NCBI RefSeq assembly: GCF_020099395.1
Contig: NZ_CP083590.1
Coordinates: 3,224,001 to 3,288,000 of the forward strand
Reading direction: 5' to 3'
DNA: 64,000 nucleotides
Source: Streptomyces mobaraensis
GTDB lineage: Bacteria > Actinomycetota > Actinomycetes > Streptomycetales > Streptomycetaceae
This document shows, piece by piece, positions 9,294 through 17,044 of this stretch. Position numbers and translations under genes: made by a program. Every line of letters begins with the position of its first letter. The first letter of the stretch is position 1. The notes below the pieces were generated by a model. It did not search any database. It was not told the DNA's origin and saw only the letters and a list, made by a program, of their open reading frames with translations.

Positions 9294-10793
9294 ATGAGCG
9301 ACCAGTACCACGACCCGTACCAGCCGCGGGACCCGTACGCCGGGTACGGCGAGTACGACGGAAACGGCCACCAGGGCGGTGCCGCGCACCAGAACGGCGC
9401 GCACCAGAACGGCCACCAGAACGGGCACCAGCACGGCGGTCACCAGGCCGGCACCGGCCACGACGGCTACGCGGCGTACGACCCGCAGGCCGGCGACGGC
9501 ACGACGGGCGGCGGCACGACGGGCGGCGGCGCCTACGGCTACGCATACCCCCCTCAGCACCCGCAGCAGCAGGCGCCGCAGCAGCCGCATCACCAGGCCC
9601 AGGCCCACCAGCACCAGGCCCACCAGCACCAGGCCCAGGTCCAGGCCCACCAGCAGCAGCACCCGCAGGCGTCGCAGCAGACCGGGGCCGCCTGGCCCAC
9701 GGCCGGCGGGCAGCAGGGCTGGGCGCCCGCCGACGACCAGCCGACGCAGACGTGGCAGGCCCAGACCTGGGAGACGCAGACCTGGCAGCAGCAGCTGCCG
9801 GTGGCCGAGCCGTCGTACGGGTCCCAGCCCTCCGTCCCCTCTCCCGCACAGGCCCCCGTACAGACGCCCGCGCAGGCCCCCGCCTGGGCCGGTGCCGCCG
9901 GGCCGGAAGCCGACGCCGCGGACTGGCCGCGGCACCGGCGGCCCGAGCCGGCCGCCGGGTTCGGGACGGACCCCGGCAGCCGGCCGGGGGCGGTGCCCGC
10001 GCGGGTGCCGGCCGTCGTCGAGGAGCCGGAGCGGCCGATGACGGCCGCGGAGAAGGCCAAGGCGGAAGGGCGGCCGCAGATCCTGTCGCCCGGCCTGCGG
10101 CCCGCGCTGCTGACGGCCGTCCTGGCCGCGCTGGTGGCGCTCGCCGCGCCTCTGGGCCAGGCGGCGCTGGCCGTCCCGGTCGTGCTGCTGCAGGCGGTGA
10201 CCGCGGCGGGCTGGTTCCGGCTCAACGGGATGTGGCCCGCCCGCCAGGGCATCGCGCTGGCGTTCCTGGGCGGTCTGGTCGCCGACGCAGGCCTGCTGGC
10301 CGTCAAGGCCGAGCGGGCCCCCACGGTGGTCCTCGGCACGCTCGGGGTCTGGCTGCTGCTGGTGGTCATGCTCCAGCTGCGCAGTCACGCCTCGCCGGAC
10401 GAGCGGCTGTACGGGCTGACGACGGCCGGCGGTTCGACCGTCCTCGCGGTCCTCGCGGCCGGCCATCTGGCCGCGGACACGGACGCGGTGGTGGTCGGCG
10501 GCATCGCGGTCGCCGTGACGGTCCTGGCCCGGGCGCTGCCCCTGCCGTCGATGGCGTCCCCGGTCGTCGCGCTGCTCGCGGCGGCGGGTGCGGGCGTGCT
10601 CGGCGGGCAGCTCACGCACACCGGGGGCTCGGCGGCCCTGCTGGGCCTGGCGGCCGGCGTCTGCGCCCTGGCCGGCCTGCGGGTGGCGAGCTACGACTAC
10701 CCGTCGCGCTTCGTGCACATGACCGCGGGTGTCGCCCTGCCGCTGGCGCTCGCCGCCCCGGCGGTCTACGTCGTGGGCCGGGCGCTCTTCTGA
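9294..10793 (+). CDS. membrane protein with His/Gln-rich N-terminus
   Basis: A 499-residue protein in two parts. Residues 1 to about 250 are low complexity: Asn-Gly-His-Gln repeats (HQNGHQNGHQ), then Gln/Pro/Ala stretches (HQAQAHQHQAHQ) and acidic/proline linkers, surely disordered. Residues from about 262 hold seven or so hydrophobic helices with short loops, giving an integral membrane domain with no family I can name. The ATG at 9294 is 22 nt after the MoaD-like stop, so the two may be co-transcribed. His-rich tails can bind Zn, Ni or Cu, but that is inference. A strong hairpin follows. Confidence 0.85.
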   Translation: MSDQYHDPYQPRDPYAGYGEYDGNGHQGGAAHQNGAHQNGHQNGHQHGGHQAGTGHDGYAAYDPQAGDGTTGGGTTGGGAYGYAYPPQHPQQQAPQQPHHQAQAHQHQAHQHQAQVQAHQQQHPQASQQTGAAWPTAGGQQGWAPADDQPTQTWQAQTWETQTWQQQLPVAEPSYGSQPSVPSPAQAPVQTPAQAPAWAGAAGPEADAADWPRHRRPEPAAGFGTDPGSRPGAVPARVPAVVEEPERPMTAAEKAKAEGRPQILSPGLRPALLTAVLAALVALAAPLGQAALAVPVVLLQAVTAAGWFRLNGMWPARQGIALAFLGGLVADAGLLAVKAERAPTVVLGTLGVWLLLVVMLQLRSHASPDERLYGLTTAGGSTVLAVLAAGHLAADTDAVVVGGIAVAVTVLARALPLPSMASPVVALLAAAGAGVLGGQLTHTGGSAALLGLAAGVCALAGLRVASYDYPSRFVHMTAGVALPLALAAPAVYVVGRALF

Positions 10794-10834
10794 CACACCC
10801 CGCAGGTTCCGACGGGCCGTGTGACCCGTCACGT

Positions 10835-10864
10835 GGGCCGTCCCCGGAGAACCGGGGGCGGCCC
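10835..10864 (+). terminator. GC-rich hairpin terminator
   Basis: A 13-bp stem (GGGCCGTCCCCGG with its complement, one G-U pair) closes an AGAA tetraloop about 40 nt after the membrane-protein stop. There is no U-tract, as is usual in Streptomyces. Confidence 0.7.
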
Positions 10865-10966
10865 TCCGCCGTCTCCATGGTCGTCAGGACCACCGGTGCC
10901 CGACCACCGGCTGGGTAGGCTCGCCGGAACGGCAAGCCCGAACCGACCCTGGGGGAACGTCACCCG

Positions 10967-11671
10967 ATGCGCGCCATACGCACCCTGCTGATCCTCTTCG
11001 TGATCCTGGGCGGCCTCTTCGTCGCCGCCGACCGTGTGGCGGTCTGGTACGTGGAGGACGAGGCGGCGGGCAAGATACAGAGCAGCCAGAACATGTCGGG
11101 CAAGCCCGACGTTTCCATCAAGGGCTTCCCGTTCCTGACCCAGGTGGCGGACTCCAAGCTGGACGAGGTCGAGGTCTCGCTGGACGGCGGCGTCACGGCC
11201 GGCACGGGCGACAAGTCGATCCGGGTCAGCGACTTCGACGCGACCCTGCACGGCGTCCGCGTCGACAGCAGCTTCACCTCCGCCGTCGCCGACCGGGCCA
11301 CCGGCACGGCCCACATCTCGTACGAGGACCTCAGCCGCATCGCCGGGCAGGGCATCACCGTCGGCTACGGCGGCAAGGACGCGTCCGGCACCAGCCGGGT
11401 GAAGGTGACGGGCAGTATCCCGCTGCCGATGGGCGTGGTGAAGCGGAGTGTGGTGTCCACGGTGAGTCTGGTGGGGGACACGCGGGTGCGGGTGCACGCG
11501 GAGAAGGTGCCCGCGGATCTGCCGGGGCTGGAGGGGCTGATTCGCTCGAAGACGGATTTCGAGCGGGAGATCACCGGGTTGCCCCGGGGGATCAAGCTGG
11601 AGAAGCTTGAGACGAATGAGAAGGGTGTGGAGATCACACTGGGTGGGACGGGTGTCCGCCTGGCGGGATGA
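10967..11671 (+). CDS. DUF2993 (LmeA-like) protein
   Basis: A 234-residue protein of the DUF2993 family, to which mycobacterial LmeA, a periplasmic phospholipid-binding protein, belongs. Residues 1-22 form a hydrophobic signal anchor (LLILFVILGGLFVAA) followed by the conserved DRVAVWYVEDEAA segment; VSIKGFPFLTQV and the LDEVEVSLDGG strand are typical of the lipid-binding barrel. It is probably secreted or anchored facing out. The start has GGGGGAACGTC upstream and a TAGGCT hexamer near 10916, so this message has a leader. It is followed by a dispersed repeat half-copy. Confidence 0.88.
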   Translation: MRAIRTLLILFVILGGLFVAADRVAVWYVEDEAAGKIQSSQNMSGKPDVSIKGFPFLTQVADSKLDEVEVSLDGGVTAGTGDKSIRVSDFDATLHGVRVDSSFTSAVADRATGTAHISYEDLSRIAGQGITVGYGGKDASGTSRVKVTGSIPLPMGVVKRSVVSTVSLVGDTRVRVHAEKVPADLPGLEGLIRSKTDFEREITGLPRGIKLEKLETNEKGVEITLGGTGVRLAG

Positions 11672-11672
11672 G

Positions 11673-11764
11673 CCCCAGCCCCGCCCCTTCGCCGTTTCCT
11701 GGGGCTGCGCCCCAGACCCCCCTTTCGCGGCTCCGCCGCTCGTCCTCAAACGCCGGACGGGCTG
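11673..11764. repeat. dispersed 3'-end repeat, half-copy 2
   Basis: One arm of the repeat also found near 4.7, 19.6, 28.7 and 45.3 kb: CCCCGCCCCTTCGCCG, a CTGGGGCTGCGCCCCAG hairpin, then GTCCTCAAACGCCGGACGGG. It starts next to the DUF2993 stop and points the same way as that gene. Here the next gene is in tandem and the mirror arm is absent. Confidence 0.85.
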
Positions 11765-11801
11765 AAATGCGAGACAATTCGTCTCACATAGCGACACACC
11801 G

Positions 11802-11831
11802 GTGACACCCCTCCCCCACCCTCCCTACGAT
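11802..11831 (+). promoter_or_regulatory. promoter of the sulfur leader-peptide operon
   Basis: The -35 GTGACA (11802-11807), an 18-nt spacer and the -10 TACGAT (11826-11831) are followed by the ATG of the leader peptide after only 6 nt, so transcription should begin at or beside the start codon. This is the best-formed housekeeping-type promoter I see in the window. Confidence 0.75.
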
Positions 11832-11837
11832 CGCATC

Positions 11838-11918
11838 ATGAGGCGACAGGCGGATCTCACCAAGCGGCGGGCAGTCGACCTGTGCCGTGTGGCCGCCATG
11901 CTGTGTCGTCGTGCCTGA
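11838..11918 (+). CDS. Cys-containing leader peptide (uORF)
   Basis: A 26-residue peptide, MRRQADLTKRRAVDLCRVAA plus MLCRRA. It matches a leader-peptide type that recurs ahead of sulfur-assimilation genes in Streptomyces, with the invariant DLCRVAAMLCR core. Two Cys codons (TGC, TGT) lie in the last 11 codons. It is expected to be made from a leaderless transcript, with the sulfurtransferase start 116 nt downstream. Inference: ribosome stalling at Cys codons when cysteine is low would alter folding of the interval and control the downstream genes. No classical poly-Cys run is present. Confidence 0.82.
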   Translation: MRRQADLTKRRAVDLCRVAAMLCRRA

Positions 11919-12034
11919 CGGGGCTCCGCCCCCTCTTCGGCCGGCCGCTCCGGCCCCCCTCCCGCATCACCGCCATGTGCCGGCGCCCGGCGCGCCGTCG
12001 GCGTACCTCAGCAACTGCCCCGGAGGAGAACAGC

Positions 12035-12877
12035 ATGAGCCGCAATGACGTCCTGGTGGATGCCGACTGGGTCCAGGCCCGCATCGACGCAGGCGACGCC
12101 AAGACCGTCATCGTCGAGGTCGACGAGGACACCTCGGCCTACGACAAGAACCACATCAAGTCCGCCATCCGGATCGACTGGCGGACGGACCTCCAGGACC
12201 CCGTCCGCCGCGACTTCGTGGACCAGGCGGGCTTCGAGGAGCTGCTGTCCGCGAAGGGCATCGCCAACGACGACACGGTCGTCCTCTACGGCGGCAACAA
12301 CAACTGGTTCGCCGCCTACGCCTACTGGTACTTCAAGCTCTACGGCCACCAGGACGTCCGCCTCCTCGACGGCGGCCGCAAGAAGTGGGAGCTGGACTCG
12401 CGCGACCTGGTCGCCGAAGTCCCGCGGCGGCCCCGCACGGAGTACAAGGCCAAGCCGCAGGACGCCTCGATCCGCGCGTTCCGGGACGACGTGCTGGCCG
12501 CGATCGGCAGCCTGAACCTGGTCGACGTCCGGTCCCCCGACGAGTTCAGCGGCAAGCTGCTCGCCCCCGCCCACCTCCCGCAGGAGCAGTCGCAGCGCCC
12601 GGGCCACGTCCCGTCGGCGCGCAACATCCCCTGGTCCAAGGCGGCCAACGACGACGGCACGTTCAAGTCGGACGACGAACTCCGGGCCGTCTACGAGGGC
12701 GCGGGCGTGGACCTGACGAAGGACACCATCGCGTACTGCCGGATCGGCGAGCGGTCGGCGCACACCTGGTTCGTCCTGCACGAGCTGCTCGGACAGCCCA
12801 ACGTCCGCAACTACGACGGTTCCTGGACCGAGTACGGCTCCCTCGTCGGCGTGCCGATCGAGCTCGGCGCCAACTGA
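12035..12877 (+). CDS. cysA: thiosulfate sulfurtransferase (two-domain rhodanese)
   Basis: A 280-residue tandem rhodanese. The first, inactive domain covers about residues 5-125 (VDEDTSAYDKNHI, GGNNNWFAAYAYWY); the second holds the active-site loop CRIGERS with Cys235. It moves sulfane sulfur from thiosulfate to thiophilic acceptors. The GGAGGAGAA ribosome site at 12022-12030 fixes the start. It lies between the Cys leader peptide and a DUF1416 gene 45 nt on; the same pairing (CysA2/SseC) exists in mycobacteria. In actinobacteria this enzyme is often annotated cysA or sseA; do not confuse it with the sulfate ABC ATPase. Confidence 0.94.
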   Translation: MSRNDVLVDADWVQARIDAGDAKTVIVEVDEDTSAYDKNHIKSAIRIDWRTDLQDPVRRDFVDQAGFEELLSAKGIANDDTVVLYGGNNNWFAAYAYWYFKLYGHQDVRLLDGGRKKWELDSRDLVAEVPRRPRTEYKAKPQDASIRAFRDDVLAAIGSLNLVDVRSPDEFSGKLLAPAHLPQEQSQRPGHVPSARNIPWSKAANDDGTFKSDDELRAVYEGAGVDLTKDTIAYCRIGERSAHTWFVLHELLGQPNVRNYDGSWTEYGSLVGVPIELGAN

Positions 12878-12922
12878 CCCGCCCGAGCGACACCACCAGG
12901 ACCACGAGGAAAGGTACGCAGC

Positions 12923-13210
12923 ATGTGTGGAGCCAAGGCCGGCGGCCCCGACGCCTCGACGGCCAAGCCGGGCGAGACGACCATCCAGGGTTCCGTGACC
13001 CGTGACGGGGTGCCCGTCGCCGGTTACGTGCGTCTGCTGGACAGCGACGGCGAGTTCACCGCGGAGGTCCCCACCTCCGCGACCGGGCAGTTCCGCTTCT
13101 ACGCGGCCGAGGGCACCTGGACGGTCCGCGCGCTCGTCCCGGGCGCGACCGCCGACCGTACCGTCGTCGCCCAGGAGGGCGGGCTGGCGGAGGTGGCCAT
13201 CGCCGTCTGA
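12923..13210 (+). CDS. DUF1416 protein (SseC-like)
   Basis: A 95-residue DUF1416 protein, the usual partner of the preceding sulfurtransferase (SseC in mycobacteria). The N-terminus MCGAKAGGPD has the conserved Cys2, then a transthyretin-like beta-sandwich pattern: TIQGSVTRDGVPVAGYVRLL, GEFTAEVPT, GQFRFYAAEGTWTVRAL. The conserved Cys2 suggests a role in handling sulfur, but the biochemical function is unknown. An AGGAAAGG-type ribosome site precedes the ATG. A strong terminator follows. Confidence 0.92.
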   Translation: MCGAKAGGPDASTAKPGETTIQGSVTRDGVPVAGYVRLLDSDGEFTAEVPTSATGQFRFYAAEGTWTVRALVPGATADRTVVAQEGGLAEVAIAV

Positions 13211-13248
13211 GCGAGCCGTACAGAGCACGGCGCCTCGCGCGCCGGACG

Positions 13249-13306
13249 GCCGGAGGGCCGCACCCCGGGGTTTGGACGACCTGATGGCGGGGTGCGGCCC
13301 TCCGGC
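13249..13306 (+). terminator. 19-bp inverted-repeat terminator
   Basis: A perfect 19-bp inverted repeat, arms 13249-13267 and 13288-13306 (left arm GCCGGAGGGCCGCACCCCG), with a 20-nt loop, 38 nt after the DUF1416 stop. It ends the sulfur unit. Confidence 0.82.
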
Positions 13307-13366
13307 ACGCCCTCGGACGGGCCGCGCGCGCTGTACGGCGACCGGGCCCCGCCGTACCGTTGAAGC

Positions 13367-13645
13367 ATGTACGCGCGGCGGCGCCACCTGTACTTCGCCA
13401 TGATGGGCACGTGCGTCGGGACGTTCGTCCTGGCCTGGGCCGTCGTACGGCTGTGGTCCGTGCCCGCCGCCATCGGCATGTGCCTGTTCGCGATGGTCAT
13501 CCCCCCGGTGGCGGCCATCGTGGCCAACCGCCGGGGCCCCGACGACCGCTGGTGGGACGAGGAGACGGGCGACCCCGAGTCCGACCGCTGGTGGAACGAG
13601 CTGGACGACCGGCGCGGCCGCGACGACCAGCGGGACGGCCCGTGA
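13367..13645 (+). CDS. DUF3099 membrane protein
   Basis: A 92-residue actinobacterial DUF3099 protein. Two hydrophobic helices (about residues 8-27 and 32-50, with the conserved VIPPVAAIVANRRG) are followed by an acidic, Trp-containing cytosolic tail (DDRWWDEETGDPESDRWWNE). Function unknown. The ATG lies 6 nt after TACCGT, indicating a leaderless message. It converges on the DsrE-like gene, with only 27 nt between stops. Confidence 0.88.
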   Translation: MYARRRHLYFAMMGTCVGTFVLAWAVVRLWSVPAAIGMCLFAMVIPPVAAIVANRRGPDDRWWDEETGDPESDRWWNELDDRRGRDDQRDGP

Positions 13646-13672
13646 CGGCTCAGCAGAACGATCAGTGACGGC

Positions 13673-14038
13673 TCAGTAGACCAGTGCCTGCACGCCGTCC
13701 GCCATGGCCTCGCCGACGAAGACCTGGGCACCCGCGATGCGCGCGCCCTCGATCAGGTCCTTCTCCTCGATGTCCCGCCGCGCCGCGCACTGCGTGCAGA
13801 CGGTGATCATGCCGCCGCCCGCCCGGATGCCGTCGATCAGCTCCGGCAGCGGCGCCGCGTGCGGCAGTTCGAACTCCGCCGCCCGGCCCGGCAGGGCGAA
13901 CCAGGACGACTCCCCGGTCAGCCACAGCGAGACCTCGACGCCGCTCGCGACGGCGACGGCCGCCACCGTGAACGCCTGCGAGCACCGCTCGGGCGCGTCC
14001 GCGCCCGCCGTCACCTTGATCACGAGCTTCTTCCGCAT
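13673..14038 (-). CDS. DsrE-family protein
   Basis: A 121-residue DsrE/DsrF-like protein, a small alpha/beta fold found in sulfur-relay and persulfide-handling proteins. The sequence begins KKLVIKVTAGADAPERCSQA and has the conserved TVCTQCAARR loop, whose Cys pair (near residues 81 and 84) is the candidate sulfur carrier. Its nearness to the sulfurtransferase unit fits a role in sulfur trafficking, but this is inference. The ATG lies 6 nt after TACAGT, another likely leaderless start. Confidence 0.86.
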   Translation of the reverse strand: MRKKLVIKVTAGADAPERCSQAFTVAAVAVASGVEVSLWLTGESSWFALPGRAAEFELPHAAPLPELIDGIRAGGGMITVCTQCAARRDIEEKDLIEGARIAGAQVFVGEAMADGVQALVY

Positions 14039-14171
14039 GGGATCACTGTAGGCCGGGCGCCCGTTCCCGGGGGCTCGTGCGGCCCGTACCACCTCACACC
14101 GCCGTTCCGGACCGGGCCGACTAGACTCGTCGCAGGTCCGTAACCCCTCACTCCGACCGAGGAGCGCGCTC

Positions 14172-14273
14172 GTGCTTGAGGCAGTCTTCACCACCCTGCT
14201 GGTCCTGGTCGCCGTCGGCGTTCTCTCGTTCGCCGGGCTGACCTGGAAGAAGCTGTACCAGGGCCAGCGCTGA
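14172..14273 (+). CDS. small single-helix membrane protein
   Basis: A 33-residue protein: one hydrophobic helix (LEAVFTTLLVLVAVGVLSF) and a basic tail ending KKLYQGQR. The length, the WKKLYQGQR tail and its position before the FABP-like gene suggest a conserved Streptomyces micro-membrane protein; function unknown. A CGAGGAGC ribosome site precedes the GTG with 5-7 nt spacing, and TAGACT at 14122 may be the -10. Confidence 0.72.
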   Translation: MLEAVFTTLLVLVAVGVLSFAGLTWKKLYQGQR

Positions 14274-14314
14274 GCCTCCCCGACCACCCCCTACAGATCG
14301 TCTGAGCTGAGCCC

Positions 14315-14920
14315 ATGATCGAGATTCCGTCCGACCTCCACCGGGACCTGGTGCCCCTCGTCTTCCTCCTCGGCAAGTGGGAGGGGGCGGGCGTCGCCGA
14401 CTTCCCGGGCTCCGAGAAGTGCAACTTCGGGCAGGAAGTCACCTTCACCCACGACGGCCGGGACTTCCTGGAGTACGTCTCGCACAGCTGGGTGCTCGAC
14501 GCCGAGGGGAACAAGGTCCGCCCGCTGGAGACCGAGAGCGGCTACTGGCGGATCGACAAGGACCGCAAGGTCGAGGTCGTCATGATCCGCGACCAGGGCG
14601 TCGTCGAGGTCTGGTACGGCGAGCTCGCCGACAAAAAGCCGCAGATCGACATCGTCACGGACGCGGTCGCGCGGACCGCCGCGTCCGGCCCGTACTCCGG
14701 CGGCAAGCGCCTCTACGGGTACGTCAAGGGCGACCTGATGTGGGTCGGCGAGAAGGCCACCCCCGAGGTGCCGCTGCGGCCGTACATGTCCGCGCAGCTG
14801 AAGAAGACCGCCGACGTGGCCGCTCTGGAGGAGTGGGCGCGGAACCTGCCGGACGACCTGCCGGACGGCGTCTCCTTCTTCCGCCCGGACGGCACCCCCT
14901 ACAACCCCGAGCAGCCGTAA
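14315..14920 (+). CDS. FABP/nitrobindin-like protein
   Basis: A 201-residue beta-barrel protein of the actinobacterial FABP-like (nitrobindin, DUF1794) family. LGKWEGAGVADFPG contains the GxWxGxG signature of the heme-binding barrel, and YWRIDKDRKVEVVMIRDQGVVEVWYGEL gives the central strands. Classical nitrobindins bind heme through a C-terminal His; the expected region here reads MSAQLKKTADVA with no His, so heme binding is doubtful. Ligand unknown. It is followed by the cobalamin riboswitch. Confidence 0.85.
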   Translation: MIEIPSDLHRDLVPLVFLLGKWEGAGVADFPGSEKCNFGQEVTFTHDGRDFLEYVSHSWVLDAEGNKVRPLETESGYWRIDKDRKVEVVMIRDQGVVEVWYGELADKKPQIDIVTDAVARTAASGPYSGGKRLYGYVKGDLMWVGEKATPEVPLRPYMSAQLKKTADVAALEEWARNLPDDLPDGVSFFRPDGTPYNPEQP

Positions 14921-14929
14921 GCCCCAGGC

Positions 14930-15040
14930 TGCCGTACGAAGCGCCCCGCGGGGGAAGTCCGGTCGAAGTCCGGCGCTGACCCGCAACGGTAGGCAGAGCA
15001 CCCGCTCTGCGAGCCCGATCACCCGCGGCGGTGTCAGCTC
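14930..15040 (+). promoter_or_regulatory. cobalamin riboswitch
   Basis: The region has the conserved AdoCbl aptamer blocks in order: a GGGGGAAGTCCGGT then GAAGTCCGG pair, CGCTGACCCGCAACGGTA, a GCAGAGC-GCTCTGC stem, and the GAGCCCGATCACCCGC B12-box segment. A GC-rich hairpin at about 15064-15097 may be the expression platform. It precedes a BtuC-type permease, as expected for repression of cobalamin uptake when B12 is plentiful. Boundaries are approximate. Confidence 0.9.
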
Positions 15041-15144
15041 CTGACAACTCGCCGTGGACTGCGAGGGGAGGCCCCCCGCGGCGCGGCGGGGCTCCTCCGG
15101 GCACGTCTCGCCCGGGCCCACGGCCCGAGCCGAAGGCGTCCCCC

Positions 15145-16233
15145 TTGGCGACCACCGCACACGCCCCGCCCGGCCCCGGCACCACCGCACCGGCGCGGCG
15201 GATCCCGCTGCCACCCCTGCTCGCCGGGCTGGCCGTGGCCCTGCTCGGCTCCCTGCTCTGCTGCGTCGCCCTCGGCTCCTCCGGCATCGGCTGGGGCCGG
15301 GTGCTCCACTACCTGGGCGCGGGGCTGACCAGCGGCAGGATCGGGGCGGACGAGGTCTCCGCCTACACCATCGTCTGGGAGCTGCGCTTCCCGCGCGCCC
15401 TGCTGGCGGCCGTGGTCGGCGCCGGGCTCGCCGCCGTCGGCGTGGCCACCCAGGCGCTGGTCCGCAACGCCCTCGCCGACCCGTTCGTGCTCGGCATCTC
15501 CTCCGGCGCCGCCGTCGGCGCCAACGCGGTGCTCCTCTTCGGCGTGCTCGGCTCGCTGGGCGTCTGGGCGCTGTCCAGCGCCGCGTTCCTCTCCGCGCTC
15601 GCCTCCATGGCCCTGGTGTACGCGGCGGCCCGCGGCACCGGGCACGGGCTGACCCCGCTGCGGCTGGTGCTGGTCGGGACGGCCATGTATTACGGCTTCT
15701 CCGCGATCACCACCCTGATGGTCTTCAGCGCGGACCGCGGCGACGCCGCCCGCTCGGCGATGATGTGGCTGCTCGGCAGCCTGGGCGGGGCGAGCTGGCA
15801 GTCCGTGCCGATCGCCGCCGGGGCCGTGCTGCTGGGCCTGGGTTATCTGCTGTGGTCGGCGCGCGGCCTGAACGTGCTGGCCATGGGCGACGAGACGTCG
15901 TCCGCGCTCGGCGTCGACCCCGAGCGGCGGCGCCGGGTGCTGTTCGTCGTGGTCGCGGCCGTCACCGGTGCCGTGGTGGCCGTCAGCGGCGCCATCGGCT
16001 TCGTCGGGCTGATGGTCCCGCACGCCACCCGGATGCTGGTCGGCGCCGACCACCGCCGGGTCCTCGCGGTCGCGCCGCTGCTGGGCGCGGTGCTGCTGGT
16101 GTGGGTGGACGTCGTCTCGCGGCTGTTGCTCGCGCCCGTCGAACTGCCGGTCGGGGTGATCACGGCGCTGATCGGCGTGCCCTGTTTCATCCTGCTGATG
16201 CGCCGGCGCGGCTACACCTTCGGAGGGGCCTGA
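15145..16233 (+). CDS. btuC: cobalamin ABC transporter permease (BtuC/FecCD type)
   Basis: A 362-residue FecCD-family permease with about nine or ten hydrophobic helices. The coupling motif GLMVPHATRMLVGADHR and the helix ALADPFVLGISSGAAVGA are diagnostic. The cobalamin riboswitch upstream and the following ATPase and binding protein argue for corrinoid import over siderophore import. The start is unusual: no ATG lies before the first helix; TTG at 15145 with GAAGGCG upstream is preferred, while a GTG at 15031 would lie in the riboswitch itself. The stop overlaps the next ATG by one base. Confidence 0.88.
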   Translation: MATTAHAPPGPGTTAPARRIPLPPLLAGLAVALLGSLLCCVALGSSGIGWGRVLHYLGAGLTSGRIGADEVSAYTIVWELRFPRALLAAVVGAGLAAVGVATQALVRNALADPFVLGISSGAAVGANAVLLFGVLGSLGVWALSSAAFLSALASMALVYAAARGTGHGLTPLRLVLVGTAMYYGFSAITTLMVFSADRGDAARSAMMWLLGSLGGASWQSVPIAAGAVLLGLGYLLWSARGLNVLAMGDETSSALGVDPERRRRVLFVVVAAVTGAVVAVSGAIGFVGLMVPHATRMLVGADHRRVLAVAPLLGAVLLVWVDVVSRLLLAPVELPVGVITALIGVPCFILLMRRRGYTFGGA

Positions 16234-17003
16234 TGCGGGTCGACATCGAGGACCTGTCGGTCGAGGTGGCCGGCGCCCGGCTGGTCCGGGACGTGGAACT
16301 GCGGGCCGGGAGCGGGCAGTTCGTCGGTGTCGTCGGCCCCAACGGCAGCGGGAAGTCGACGCTGCTGCGGTGCGTCTACCGCGCGCTGCGGCCGACGCAC
16401 GGCCGGGTGCTGCTGGACGGCGACGACCTGCACGGGCTCACCGCCCGCGAGGGCGCCCGGCGGCTGGCGGCGCTGCCGCAGGAGTCGGGGAGCGAGTTCG
16501 ACTTCACGGTCGCCGAGGTCGTCGCGATGGGCCGGCTGCCGCACCAGCGGGGAGCCGGCCGCACCTCCCGCGAGGACACCGACGTCTGCGCGGCGGCCCT
16601 GGAACGGGTCGGCGCCGGGCATCTCGCGGACCGCGGCTTCCTCACCCTCTCCGGCGGCGAGAAGCAGCGCGTCCTGATCGCGCGCGCCCTCGCCCAGCGG
16701 CCCAAGGTGCTCGTCCTGGACGAGCCGACCAACCACCTGGACATCAGCCAGCAGCTCGAAGTCCTCGCGCTGGTACGGGACTCGGGGCTCACCGTGCTCG
16801 CCGCGCTGCACGACCTCAACCTCGCCGCGACCCACTGCGACGTCCTGTACGTCGTCCACGGCGGGCGGCTCGTCGCCTCCGGACCGCCGGACGAGGTGCT
16901 GACGTCCGGGCTGCTGGCCGACGTCTTCGGCGTCCGGGCGCACCGGGTGCCCCACCCGGTGTCCGGCGTCCCGCAACTCCTCTTCGACCGCCTGCCCCGG
17001 TGA
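16233..17003 (+). CDS. btuD: cobalamin ABC transporter ATPase (BtuD type)
   Basis: A 256-residue ATP-binding subunit of the FecE/BtuD family: Walker A GPNGSGKST, Q-loop LPQESGSEF, signature LSGGEKQR, Walker B VLVLDEPTNHLD and H-loop LHDLN. It powers the adjacent permease from the cytosolic face. The ATG overlaps the permease stop in TGATG, so translation is coupled. Hemin and iron-siderophore ATPases look alike; the riboswitch decides the assignment. Confidence 0.9.
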   Translation: MRVDIEDLSVEVAGARLVRDVELRAGSGQFVGVVGPNGSGKSTLLRCVYRALRPTHGRVLLDGDDLHGLTAREGARRLAALPQESGSEFDFTVAEVVAMGRLPHQRGAGRTSREDTDVCAAALERVGAGHLADRGFLTLSGGEKQRVLIARALAQRPKVLVLDEPTNHLDISQQLEVLALVRDSGLTVLAALHDLNLAATHCDVLYVVHGGRLVASGPPDEVLTSGLLADVFGVRAHRVPHPVSGVPQLLFDRLPR

Positions 17004-17044
17004 TCCCGGTGACCCCGGTGACCCCCTTCCCCAGGAGCCCCGCC

